DNA from: Streptomyces sp. NBC_00223
GTDB taxonomy: Bacteria; Actinomycetota; Actinomycetes; Streptomycetales; Streptomycetaceae
DNA length: 64,000 nt
Reading direction: 5' to 3'
NCBI RefSeq assembly: GCF_036199905.1
Contig: NZ_CP108109.1
Coordinates: forward strand, 992,001-1,056,000
The notes below the pieces were generated by a model. That model was given only the letters and a program-made list of their open reading frames with translations. It was not told where the DNA came from and made no database searches. Shown here one piece after another: positions 19,792 through 31,528 of the stretch. Both the position numbers and the translations under genes were made by a program. The stretch's first letter is position 1. Every line of letters starts with the position of its first letter.

Positions 19792-20240
19792 GACGCGTCC
19801 GGCACGTAGGTGAACTCGAACTCGAGGCCGTTGACGTCGTAGGTGTAGAAGCTCTGGACGCCGTCGGCATCGACGTCGATCCGGGTGGGGCCCTCGGATC
19901 TGGCGAAGGAGTAGCGCCCGCTGTCGTGCAGTTCGATCCAGCGTTCGCGCCAGCTGTGCAGCTGCTCGGGCGACTCGGCCTCCAGACAGGTGTGCTGGAA
20001 CCGGGCCGTGTTGTCGCCGGGCGGTCGCCCGTCCTGGCCGGTGCGCTCGAACAGATGGAACCGGGCGTCCCCGACCAGCACCTCGGTCAGCCGGGTGATG
20101 CCCGGAAGCCGGCTGCGCGTCAGCTCCGAGAACCTGTGGAGCGTCCAGGTCTCGCGGGCACCGAAGTAGTCGAGATACCAGGCCAGGCAGTTGTCCAGAT
20201 CCGCAGTCTGTATACCGATGTGGTGATGGTGAACGGTCAT
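19788..20240 (-). CDS. VOC-fold protein, possible L-DOPA dioxygenase (LmbB1-like)
   Basis: Small vicinal-oxygen-chelate (glyoxalase/extradiol dioxygenase fold) protein of 150 aa. It begins MTVHHHHIGIQTADLDNCLAW, has FQHTCLEAESP in the centre and ends DVNGLEFEFTYVP, so the metal-binding His and Glu positions of a single-VOC protein are present. The ribosome site is AGGA before ATG 20240, and its stop overlaps the next gene. LmbB1-type L-DOPA 2,3-dioxygenases have this fold and size and are normally encoded beside LmbB2. I infer extradiol cleavage of L-DOPA as the likely reaction. A generic VOC or resistance protein is the alternative. Confidence 0.7.
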   Translation of the reverse strand: MTVHHHHIGIQTADLDNCLAWYLDYFGARETWTLHRFSELTRSRLPGITRLTEVLVGDARFHLFERTGQDGRPPGDNTARFQHTCLEAESPEQLHSWRERWIELHDSGRYSFARSEGPTRIDVDADGVQSFYTYDVNGLEFEFTYVPDAS

Positions 20241-20363
20241 TGATGAGTCCTGTCGCTCGCCCGGTTCGGAGGCACGGGGGCTGCGGCAGTGGCCGGGCAC
20301 CCGCTGGGTTCCCGACCACCGTGGGGCTGTCCGAGTGCGGGAGTCGTCGTTCCCCCCGGTCCG

Positions 20364-21218
20364 CTACTTCTCGATGCGCTGCAGATTGGTGTGGCGGTAC
20401 AGGTCCGTCACCCGCTTGACGATCCGCTCGTCGTCGCTCAGCCGGGCGATCTCCCTCATCGTGCTCCAGACGAAGTCCGGGCCGCCGTCGGTGCGGTAGT
20501 GCTTCCGGATGACGAGGCCGAGCACCTCCATGATGTTCTCCTCGTCGATCACCCGCCCGAGACCGTGCAGATCCTCGCGCTCGGTTGCACCCAGCTCCGG
20601 CCGGTCGCAGAGGTTGGCGTCCGGGATGCCGCCAGACAGCTCCGGACCGAAGCTGAAGAGGTCGTCGACGGCGGGCACGTCGGCCACGTCGACCAGCAGG
20701 TGGACGCGGCGGGTCTCGCCGACGACACCGGCGCTGTGCGGCCTGGTGACGTCGATGAACCAGACCTCGCCCTCCTTCATCCGGTAGACCGCGTCGGACT
20801 CGTTGAACATCGCGTCCTCGCCGGTGGCGAGCACGATGTGCACCCGGTGCGCGATCCGCGACTTCGACCGGTCGTCGGCCAGTTCGACGTAGTCGCAGTG
20901 CGGGACGAGCACGCTGTTGGTGAGCGCCACCAGCCGCGCGAAGGTGATGTGCTCGGTGACGAAGTGCTTCCGGATCAGTTCCTGGACGTACGGCAGCTTC
21001 GCCCCGTCGCTGGTGAAGTCCGCGGGGACGGCGGGGTCGAACTGCGACAGGACGGACCCCTCGCCGCCGCCCGGGGTCATCAGCATCGCGCTCTTCCACG
21101 GCCGCCCGCAGACGAACTCGTCGTACGGCTCGGCGAAGTTGATGCCGAGGCTGCGCTCCAGGTCCTCCGCCAGCCTCGCCCGGTCCAGGTCGATCTTGCC
21201 GATCAACTGCGTTCGCAT
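20364..21218 (-). CDS. Fe(II)/2OG hydroxylase, aspartyl/prolyl (PF05118) type
   Basis: Dioxygenase of 284 aa of the aspartyl/asparaginyl beta-hydroxylase and L-proline 4-hydroxylase family. The metal triad is visible as HxD in VPHCDYVEL and the distal His in DVTRPHSAG, with the 2-oxoglutarate-binding Arg in TRRVHLLVD. The C-terminal about 90 residues (DLHGLGRVIDEENIMEVLGL) form the helical extension usual in the free-amino-acid hydroxylases. It lies just upstream of the LmbB1/B2/Y-like trio on the same strand, with a 223-bp promoter-like gap before it. A proline-like or aspartate-like amino acid, free or carrier-bound, is the expected substrate. Confidence 0.8.
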   Translation of the reverse strand: MRTQLIGKIDLDRARLAEDLERSLGINFAEPYDEFVCGRPWKSAMLMTPGGGEGSVLSQFDPAVPADFTSDGAKLPYVQELIRKHFVTEHITFARLVALTNSVLVPHCDYVELADDRSKSRIAHRVHIVLATGEDAMFNESDAVYRMKEGEVWFIDVTRPHSAGVVGETRRVHLLVDVADVPAVDDLFSFGPELSGGIPDANLCDRPELGATEREDLHGLGRVIDEENIMEVLGLVIRKHYRTDGGPDFVWSTMREIARLSDDERIVKRVTDLYRHTNLQRIEK

Positions 21219-21355
21219 TGCTCACTCCTTGACTGACTCGTCTTGCCGCAGCGGAATGCGATCGCCGCGAGGGAGGCCGAAACGGCACGGCGGGAATTCA
21301 CCCGGGAGATGGTGCGAGGAATATCGTTCCGGATATCTGCGGTTCGGCCGCGAGA

Positions 21356-21370
21356 CACCTACGATAGGTG
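21356..21370. promoter_or_regulatory. Palindrome in the hydroxylase promoter gap
   Basis: CACCTA-CGA-TAGGTG is a perfect 6-bp inverted repeat inside the 223-bp gap between the SbnB-like gene and the hydroxylase gene. A second weaker dyad (ATATC-N6-GATAT) lies close by near 21330-21346. This gap is the best candidate for an internal promoter of the minus-strand arm. Confidence 0.4.
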
Positions 21371-21441
21371 GGCCGCCCGAGCCGGACGGGCAGCACCGGC
21401 GGCAAACCGGAGGCAAACGCGGGGCCGCCGGGACGGGGCCG

Positions 21442-22449
21442 TCATCCGGCGTGAAAACCCGGGACAAGGGTGCCGAGGCCGGCCTTCTCTGCCGTCACCC
21501 GCACCAGCTCTGCCACCGCGAGATCGAGAATGCCGAGGCCGAACTGCGAGTACACCAGCAGTTCCCCGGAGCGCCGGCGGGCCGGGGCGTCACCGCGCAG
21601 CACCTCGCCGAGCGTGGTGCGGATGAACTCTCTGTGCCCGCGGCGCTGTTCCAGCAGGTGCAGCGAGGTGTTGACGCGCAGCACGTGATCGACGTCGTCC
21701 ACGACGTTGTCGTACCGTCCGATCTCCTCGGGCAGGATGTCGCGCACCGACATGTGCAGCAGAGTCGCCCCGGCCGGGCAGCCCGACAGGTCAGTGAGAT
21801 GCGGCGCCCGGGTGTTGGTGGCGATCGACACCAACGGGGCCGCGCGCAGCACCTCCTCGGCGGATGCGGCGGCCTCCACCGTCAGGTCCGGGGCGAAGGT
21901 GTGCACCTGCTCGGCGAAGACACGTGCCCGTTCCCCGATCACATCGAACACCAGCAGCCGGTGCACCGGGCTGTACACAGCTTGCAGGTAGCGCACGATC
22001 GAGAGGTTGATCGGGCCGCAGCCGATCGCGCCGACCACCTCCGGGGCCTGCTCGCCGTGCAGCGCCGTGGCCGCGAGGGCGGCGCTCGCGCCGGTACGGT
22101 GGACGTTGACCGCGGAAGCCTCCATCAGGGTGGTCGCCCGCCCGTCGGCGGGCGAGTTCAGCACGATGACCGAGGATGCCCGGTCCTTGCCCACCCGCAC
22201 GTTGCCGGGGAAGGACGAACTCCACTTCACGCCCGCCACTTCCTCCCCCGCATCCAGGTACGCCGGCATGCCGACGATCCTGGCGCTCGGATCGGACGGG
22301 ACGGCGAGGAAGGCGGACAGCGGCACCGAGGTCGCGCCCGCCGCGTGCGCCTCGTACGCCGAACGGACCGCCGCCAGCACGTCCCCGGACCGGCCCTCCA
22401 GGCACGAGGCGACCTGGTCGCGTGCCAACACCACTACAGCGCCGCTCAC
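21442..22449 (-). CDS. SbnB-like ornithine-cyclodeaminase-family dehydrogenase
   Basis: Protein of 335 aa of the ornithine cyclodeaminase/mu-crystallin family. The stretch KWSSSFPGNVRVGKDRASSV, then VIVLNSPADGRATTLMEAS and RTGASAALAATAL, closely follows SbnB, the NAD-dependent enzyme that splits N-(2-amino-2-carboxyethyl)-glutamate into L-2,3-diaminopropionate and 2-oxoglutarate. The NAD-binding loop is AIGCGPINLSIVRYLQ. Start GTG 22449 has GAGGAG 7 nt upstream; the longer frame from 22782 overlaps mbtH. Its usual partner SbnA (a cysteine-synthase-like enzyme) is not in this window. Diaminopropionate supply is the first hypothesis. A cyclodeaminase activity giving proline or pipecolate cannot be excluded. 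Confidence 0.8.
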   Translation of the reverse strand: MSGAVVVLARDQVASCLEGRSGDVLAAVRSAYEAHAAGATSVPLSAFLAVPSDPSARIVGMPAYLDAGEEVAGVKWSSSFPGNVRVGKDRASSVIVLNSPADGRATTLMEASAVNVHRTGASAALAATALHGEQAPEVVGAIGCGPINLSIVRYLQAVYSPVHRLLVFDVIGERARVFAEQVHTFAPDLTVEAAASAEEVLRAAPLVSIATNTRAPHLTDLSGCPAGATLLHMSVRDILPEEIGRYDNVVDDVDHVLRVNTSLHLLEQRRGHREFIRTTLGEVLRGDAPARRRSGELLVYSQFGLGILDLAVAELVRVTAEKAGLGTLVPGFHAG

Positions 22450-22616
22450 TTTGCAGCTCCTCGGGATCCTGTTCGTGCACACCGCGCCGCCATCAGCCGC
22501 GACCGGCCGGCCCCGCCGCCCGTCCCGGTCCCGGCCCACGGCGAACCGTCCCGGCCGCCGCCGTGCGGAATGCTGTCCGCCGCGGACGGCGGCGCGGTCG
22601 CTGCGGAACTGCGCTG

Positions 22617-22853
22617 TCAGGACCCACCGCCGCCTCCCGTCCGTGCGTCGCCGTCGACGGTGGCCAGGCTCGCCGGGCGCATGTCCGTCCAGTGCGCCTC
22701 GACGTAGTCCAGGCAGTTCTGGCGGCTGTCCACGCCGTGCGCGTGCTCCCAGCCCGCCGGGACGTCCACGGCCGCCGGCCACAGCGAGTACTGCCGTTCC
22801 GCATTCACCAGGACGAGGAACTCACCGTCCGCGTCATCGAATAGTGCGCTCAC
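22617..22853 (-). CDS. mbtH: MbtH-like NRPS chaperone
   Basis: MbtH-family protein of 78 aa that binds and activates A domains of NRPSs. Invariant residues are present: NAERQYSLWP, the GWEHAHGVDSRQNCLDYVEA stretch, and WTDMRPASL. The start is GTG 22853 with GGAGG 8 nt upstream. It is the only MbtH in the window and so probably serves the A domains at 4231-12858, 26770-30447 and 31529-33661. It lies 196 bp past metH. Confidence 0.93.
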   Translation of the reverse strand: MSALFDDADGEFLVLVNAERQYSLWPAAVDVPAGWEHAHGVDSRQNCLDYVEAHWTDMRPASLATVDGDARTGGGGGS

Positions 22854-23049
22854 TGACCCTGCCTCCGGTGTGCTGCGCCGCTCGCAACGGCCCTGTGCGA
22901 TACGTCACCGACCGTAGGAGGCCCGCCCGCCGCCGACCGGCAGCATCGGAGGCATGCGAGCGGCAGATTCCGCAGCCGACCGCAACGGCCCCGCGGTTGT
23001 GCGCCGCGGAGCGCCGGCGGCCGGCGTCGCCCGGGCAACCGCGGTCGGG

Positions 23050-26634
<3,585 letters not shown>

Positions 26635-26769
26635 TTCGACCACCTCCACAGAAAAAATCCATCGGAAGCGCCCTTGGCCGAAAGGAATCCCTGGTCGAGC
26701 GTGGCGGGACAGAACCCGTTGCAGCGCCTCTCGACCCGGGACCCAGCTTATCGGATTCGTCGGGCGCAT

Positions 26770-29700
26770 TCACGAATGAGTCCGCCGCGTGATCGCTTTC
26801 GGCCTTCCGACGGCGGCCCGGGCACGGGCAGGCCGGGCCTGGTCCAGCACGGCCGACATTCCGGCAGGCGTCGGGTTTTCGAACAGGGATTTCAGCGAGA
26901 CCTCGACCTCGAACTCGTCCCTGATCCGGTTGAGCAGCCGGGTCGCGGTGAGGGAATCGCCACCCAAAGCGAAGAAATTGTCCCGTTCTGACACATTGCC
27001 ACATTCCAGGAGATCGGAGAAAAACTTGCTCAAAGTTTCCGTCCGCATTTCGGGACGGTGCGACCGGGAGCGCCGGTCGGCCTCCGGGGCCGGACCGGAC
27101 GGCTCGGCCGGGAAGAGGTGAGCGGCCAGGCCGGCCGGGGTCGGCTGCTCGAACAGCAGCCGCAGCGGCGGTTCGGTGCCGAGGGCGGTGGCGAGACGGG
27201 CGGCCAGTTCGGCGGCCCGCAGCGAGCTTCCGCCCAGTGCGAAGAAGCTGTCGTCGGCCGCCACCCCGGGAACGCCCAGCACTTCGCCGAAGACCCGGCA
27301 CAGCGTCCGCTCCGCGCCGGTGCGCGGCGGCCGCCCGGCCGCCTCCCGGGACTGCTCGGGCAGGGCCGCGCGGTCCAGCTTCTGGTTGGGGGTGAGCGGC
27401 ATCCGCTCGAGCCCCACGAACGCCCACGGGACCATGTGGTCGGGCAGTGCCCCGGCCACGTGTGCACGCAGCGCCGTCGCGTCGACCGGCCCGGCTGCCG
27501 GCACCACGTAGGCGACCAGCCGCTTCGTCCCGGCCCGGGACGGGGCGGCGAGCACCACCGCCTGGGCCACCGCGGGGTGGCGGCGCAGCACGGACTCGAT
27601 CTCGCCGAGTTCGATCCGGTAGCCGCGGATCTTGACCTGCTGGTCGGCGCGGCCGAGGAAGACCAGGTAGCCGTCACCGGTCCAGCGGACCAGGTCGCCG
27701 GTGCGGTACATCCGGCTGCCCGGCCGGTCGAAGGGACTGGCGACGAAGCGCTCGGCGGTCGCGGCGGGTCGGTTGAGGTAGCCGCGGGAGAGCTGTGCGC
27801 CGGCCAGGTACAGCTCGCCGACCACCCCCGCCGGGACCGGCCGCAGCCAGCCGTCCAGCACGTACCCACGCATGTTCCCGATCGGCCGGCCGAGCAGTGC
27901 CCGGGCCGGCCAGTCCGCGCCACGGGCCGGGAAGGAGTGGGCGACGGCGAGGTGGGTCTCGGTCGGGCCGTAGTAGTTGTCCAGGCGGCGCCGCGGGTTT
28001 TCGAAGAACGCCTTGAGGCGGGGGGACAGGGTCAGCGCTTCGCCGCCCTGGGCGATCATGCGCAGTTCGGGCAGCCGAGTACCGGTGCGCTCGGCGGACT
28101 CGCACAGCGCGTCCAGCACCAGGTTGGGCAGGTTCATGTCGTGCACGTCGTGGTCACGCAGCCAGCAGGCGAACAGGTCCACGTCACGGCGGGCCTCCTC
28201 CGGCGGGACGACCAGGGCGCCGCCGCTGGTGGTGGCCCACAGCACCTCGAAGGCCGAGGTGTCGAAACTGAGCGAGGAGTACTGCGCCATCCGACCGGGC
28301 GTCAGATGGGTCCCGTACCAGCCGAGCAGGCTGACCATGGCGGAACCCGGCATGATCACGGCCTTGGGCCGGCCGGTGGAACCCGAGGTGTAGATGACGT
28401 ACACAGGGTGGCCGGGCCGCAGCGGGGCGAGCCGGTCGGCGTCGGTCAGATCCGTCGCCGGGAGGTGCCCGAGCCGGTCGTCGCCGACCGGCTCGGTAAG
28501 GGTGAGCACCGGAGCGGCGTCGGTGCGCATGAACGCGATCCGGTCGCCCGGGTAGGCGGGGTCGATCGGCAGATAGGCACCGCCGGCCTTGAGTGTGGCC
28601 CACAGCGCCACGATCACGTCGACCGAGCGCTCCATCATCAGTGCGACCACCGACTCAGGGCCGACGCCCTCGGCGACCAGGTACCGGGCGAGGCGGTTGG
28701 CCCGGGAGTTCAGCTGGGCGTAGGTGAGCACGGTGTCGCCCATCTGCACGGCCGACCGGTCCGGGGACCGGGCCGCCTGTGCCTCCAGCAGCGCGGGCAG
28801 CGTGGTGGCAGGTACCTCGAACGCGGGGTGCGCGCTGCTCCACTCGGCCAGGATGCGGTGCCGCTCGGCCGGGGCGAGCACCTCGACGGCGCCGACCGGG
28901 CGGTCCGGGTCGGCGGTGGTCGCGGCGAGCACCCGCAGCAGCCGGTCGCCGATCCCGGCCACCGTCGCCCCGTCGAACAGGTCGGCCCGGTGACGGATCA
29001 TCAGATCAATGCCGTCCGGGGCGCCGCCGGGAGCGAACCGCTCGGTGAAGGCGAAGGCGAGGTCGTACCGGACGGGCGCCGGCGGGGTGCGGTGCGGACG
29101 GGCCTGCACGCCGGACATCCGCAGCCTGGCCCGGTCCGCGGACCCGACGGTCACCAGCACCTGGAACAGCGGGTGCCGGGCCGGCGACCGGGGCGGGTTG
29201 ACGGCGTCCACCAGCAGCTCGAAGGGGATGTCCAGGTCGGCGATGGCATCCAGGAGGGTCGGCCGGATCCTTGCCAGCAGCGCGCTGAACGACGGGGCGC
29301 CGGACAGGTCGGTGCGCAGCACCAGGGGATTGGAGAACGGGCCGGCCGTCTCGTGCAGGTCGGCCGCGCCACGCCCCTCGGCCAGGGTGCCGAGCGGGAT
29401 GTCCTCCCCGGCGCCGAGCCGGTGCAGCAGCACCGCGACGGCCGCCTGGACCACCATGAACACGGTGCCCCGGACGGACCCGGCCAGCTCGCGCACCGCA
29501 CGGTGGGTGACAGCGTCCACCCGCAGCAAGGTCTCCGCGCCGCGGGTGCTGCCCGCCGCGGAGCGCGGCCGGTCGTAGGGCAGGGTCAGCTCGTCGGGCA
29601 TGCCGGTGAGGAGCGCGGCCCTCGCCCGCAGCCGGTCGGCGGCGGGTCCGGCCTGCAGGAACGCGTCCTGGCGCAGGGCCAGGTCGGCCTGTCCGGCCGG

Positions 29701-30447
29701 CCGGGCAGCCGGTCCGGGGAGACGTCGGCCGGCGACGCGGGCGGTGTACGCGGCGCCGAGGTCGCGGGTGAGCACGTCCAGGGTCGCCTCGTCGGCGGCG
29801 GCGCGGTGGGTGAGCAGGAGCAGCAGGTGTTCGGCAGGCCCGAGCGCGAGCAACCACAGCCGCAGCGGAGCCTCGACGGCCAGGTCGAAGCGGTACCCCG
29901 TGAGGGTGTCCAGCCGTTCCTCGGCCTCCCGCTCGTCGATCTGCTCGACCTGGAAGGCCGGCCTGAAGTCGACGCCCCTGGCAACCGGGACGCCCTCGAC
30001 GGCGGAGTGGAGGGTGCGCAGCACCTCGTGCCGCCCGGCCAGGTCGTCGGCAGCAGCGCGCAGCGCAGCCCGGTCGAGCGGCCCGGACAGGTGCCAGGCG
30101 AGCGGGACGGTGTGCGCGGCGGCATTGCCGTCGAGCAGCGCCAGCAGGAGCAGGCTGCGCTGGGCGAGCGCCGGGCGCGGCCCCGCGCCGTCACCGGCGG
30201 TGGCCGGCGCCGCTGCGGCGGGCGCCCGTTCCACCACGGCACGCAGGGCCCCGATCGTCCGGTGGTCGATCACCTCCCGCACCGTGATGTCCGCGCCGAC
30301 TTCGGCCCGGATCAGGTTGGCCAGCCGAACGGCCGTCAGGGAGTCGCCGCCCAGCGCGAGGAAGTCGTCCTCCTCGGTCACCCGGGACAATCCCAGGGTT
30401 CTAGCGACCAGTTCGCACAGTATCGTCGTCCGGACCCCGTGACTCAT
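26770..30447 (-). CDS. NRPS, T-C(degenerate)-A-T-T
   Basis: Second peptide synthetase, 1,225 aa. Order: N-terminal carrier with Ser36 (GGDSL); a C domain whose HHxxxDG motif reads H214-R215-AAA-D219-E220, so the catalytic second His is Arg; an A domain about residues 470-985 ([29 protein letters not shown]10 NQKLDR); carrier Ser1075 (GGSSL); and a second tandem carrier Ser1165 (GGDSL). There is no TE. The hand-read A pocket is D729-T-F-N-A-G-Y-L-A plus Lys, without a match I trust. The start is ATG 30447 (upstream GGGGGT); the open frame further upstream lies in the hydroxylase gene. The degenerate C domain may only be structural, so the A domain may load the tandem carriers for on-carrier tailoring or for transfer to the main NRPS. 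Confidence 0.9.
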   Translation of the reverse strand: MSHGVRTTILCELVARTLGLSRVTEEDDFLALGGDSLTAVRLANLIRAEVGADITVREVIDHRTIGALRAVVERAPAAAAPATAGDGAGPRPALAQRSLLLLALLDGNAAAHTVPLAWHLSGPLDRAALRAAADDLAGRHEVLRTLHSAVEGVPVARGVDFRPAFQVEQIDEREAEERLDTLTGYRFDLAVEAPLRLWLLALGPAEHLLLLLTHRAAADEATLDVLTRDLGAAYTARVAGRRLPGPAARPAGQADLALRQDAFLQAGPAADRLRARAALLTGMPDELTLPYDRPRSAAGSTRGAETLLRVDAVTHRAVRELAGSVRGTVFMVVQAAVAVLLHRLGAGEDIPLGTLAEGRGAADLHETAGPFSNPLVLRTDLSGAPSFSALLARIRPTLLDAIADLDIPFELLVDAVNPPRSPARHPLFQVLVTVGSADRARLRMSGVQARPHRTPPAPVRYDLAFAFTERFAPGGAPDGIDLMIRHRADLFDGATVAGIGDRLLRVLAATTADPDRPVGAVEVLAPAERHRILAEWSSAHPAFEVPATTLPALLEAQAARSPDRSAVQMGDTVLTYAQLNSRANRLARYLVAEGVGPESVVALMMERSVDVIVALWATLKAGGAYLPIDPAYPGDRIAFMRTDAAPVLTLTEPVGDDRLGHLPATDLTDADRLAPLRPGHPVYVIYTSGSTGRPKAVIMPGSAMVSLLGWYGTHLTPGRMAQYSSLSFDTSAFEVLWATTSGGALVVPPEEARRDVDLFACWLRDHDVHDMNLPNLVLDALCESAERTGTRLPELRMIAQGGEALTLSPRLKAFFENPRRRLDNYYGPTETHLAVAHSFPARGADWPARALLGRPIGNMRGYVLDGWLRPVPAGVVGELYLAGAQLSRGYLNRPAATAERFVASPFDRPGSRMYRTGDLVRWTGDGYLVFLGRADQQVKIRGYRIELGEIESVLRRHPAVAQAVVLAAPSRAGTKRLVAYVVPAAGPVDATALRAHVAGALPDHMVPWAFVGLERMPLTPNQKLDRAALPEQSREAAGRPPRTGAERTLCRVFGEVLGVPGVAADDSFFALGGSSLRAAELAARLATALGTEPPLRLLFEQPTPAGLAAHLFPAEPSGPAPEADRRSRSHRPEMRTETLSKFFSDLLECGNVSERDNFFALGGDSLTATRLLNRIRDEFEVEVSLKSLFENPTPAGMSAVLDQARPARARAAVGRPKAITRRTHS

Positions 30448-30509
30448 GCCAAACCCCCAGTTTCTTCGTCTTCTAGGACACCGGCAACCGGCCCTGTGCC
30501 CGGTGCTCC

Positions 30510-31496
30510 TCAGACAAGGACAGGTCGGCGTCCGGTCCGGTGGGCGGCGCCGCGCCGCGCGTCGAGGTGGACGTACACCCGGTGCAGCCAGCGGTCGCGG
30601 CCGTCGTAGCGCGGAGTGAAGTCGGTGCGCCCGTGGGCCACCAGACGGTTGTCGAGGAAGACCAGCTCGCCGGGTACCAGGACCAGCGGGGCGGACACCT
30701 TGGTCAGGCCCTCGCAGAGGCGGTCCAGGGCGGCGCGGGCGGTGTCGTCGAGCGCGATGGTGGCGTTGAAGTCGACCCGCAAATCCGGATCGTGGGCGCT
30801 GCCGCCGAGCACCGGGTGCGGCATGGTGGCGCCGCCGGCGCCGAAGGACGGTGGGGCCTCGGTGACGAAGCGGGGGCTGCCGAGCACGGCCAGGGCCTCC
30901 TCGTCGAGCAGCGGCAGCGCCCGGCGGACGGAGGATACCAGGGTGCCGGCCCCACCGTCGCGGTCGGCGCGCAGGCACAGCAGACCGACGAGGTCGGGCC
31001 GGCAAGGGTGGAAGGCGTTCTCGGTGTGGAGTTCCAGCGAGACGGAGCCGGCGTTGCTCTGCGAGGCGGCCAGCGAGCGGACCGGCACCACATCCTGGAC
31101 CAGGGCGCCGTGCTTCTCATTGCGGTAGGCAACGACCTCGCCGAGGTGCTGGCCAAGCAGCATGGCCACCGCCGAGGGCACGGCGGCCACCCGCTGTACG
31201 GAGTCCCGGACCGTTGGCGTGTCGGGCAGGGTGTCGAGGTCGACCGGCAGTCCGGCGATAGACAGGATGCCGGACTCGCCGGGGTCGTGGCGCAGGGCGC
31301 GCAGTGCCTCGGCGAGTCGCACCGGTAGCCGGCAGGCGATCCGGCGGGCCTCGGCCAGCCAGTCGGGGTCGTCCAGCAGACCGGGCGGAGCGGCTGTCAG
31401 CTCCTCGGCGAGAGCGCGGACGTCGGCTCGCTCCTGGGGGCCGAGTTCCAGGCGGAGGACGTCGACGGGGGCCGGGGCGGATGTCGGGGCGGTCAC
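30510..31496 (-). CDS. Fe(II)/2OG hydroxylase, VioC/AsnO (clavaminate synthase-like)
   Basis: Dioxygenase of 328 aa in the TauD/clavaminate-synthase-like group that hydroxylates free or tethered amino acids at C-beta (AsnO on Asn, VioC on Arg). The metal ligands are visible as HxE in [14 protein letters not shown] and the distal His in [12 protein letters not shown], with the 2OG Arg in DRWLHRVYV. Start GTG 31496 follows AGAGG; the longer frame runs into the A-domain gene. It sits 32 bp after the stand-alone A domain, whose pocket looks Asn-like, so beta-hydroxylation of asparagine or 3-methylasparagine is the simplest inference. Arginine remains possible. Confidence 0.85.
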   Translation of the reverse strand: MTAPTSAPAPVDVLRLELGPQERADVRALAEELTAAPPGLLDDPDWLAEARRIACRLPVRLAEALRALRHDPGESGILSIAGLPVDLDTLPDTPTVRDSVQRVAAVPSAVAMLLGQHLGEVVAYRNEKHGALVQDVVPVRSLAASQSNAGSVSLELHTENAFHPCRPDLVGLLCLRADRDGGAGTLVSSVRRALPLLDEEALAVLGSPRFVTEAPPSFGAGGATMPHPVLGGSAHDPDLRVDFNATIALDDTARAALDRLCEGLTKVSAPLVLVPGELVFLDNRLVAHGRTDFTPRYDGRDRWLHRVYVHLDARRGAAHRTGRRPVLV

Positions 31497-31528
31497 GCTG
31501 CTGCCTCTCGTCGGGTTACGCGGTGGGA

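Noticed and set aside
18565..19809. 414-codon plus-strand frame over the LLM and hydroxylase genes
   Set aside because: Antisense shadow of two well-supported genes.
17875..20240. Pyrrolobenzodiazepine or lincomycin cluster
   Set aside because: No anthranilate or octose genes and no LmbA/LmbX/LmbW counterparts; only the three-gene subset is present.
26635..26769. Cobalamin riboswitch ahead of metH
   Set aside because: No B12-box-like sequence or long structured leader; the gap to NRPS2 is only 135 bp.
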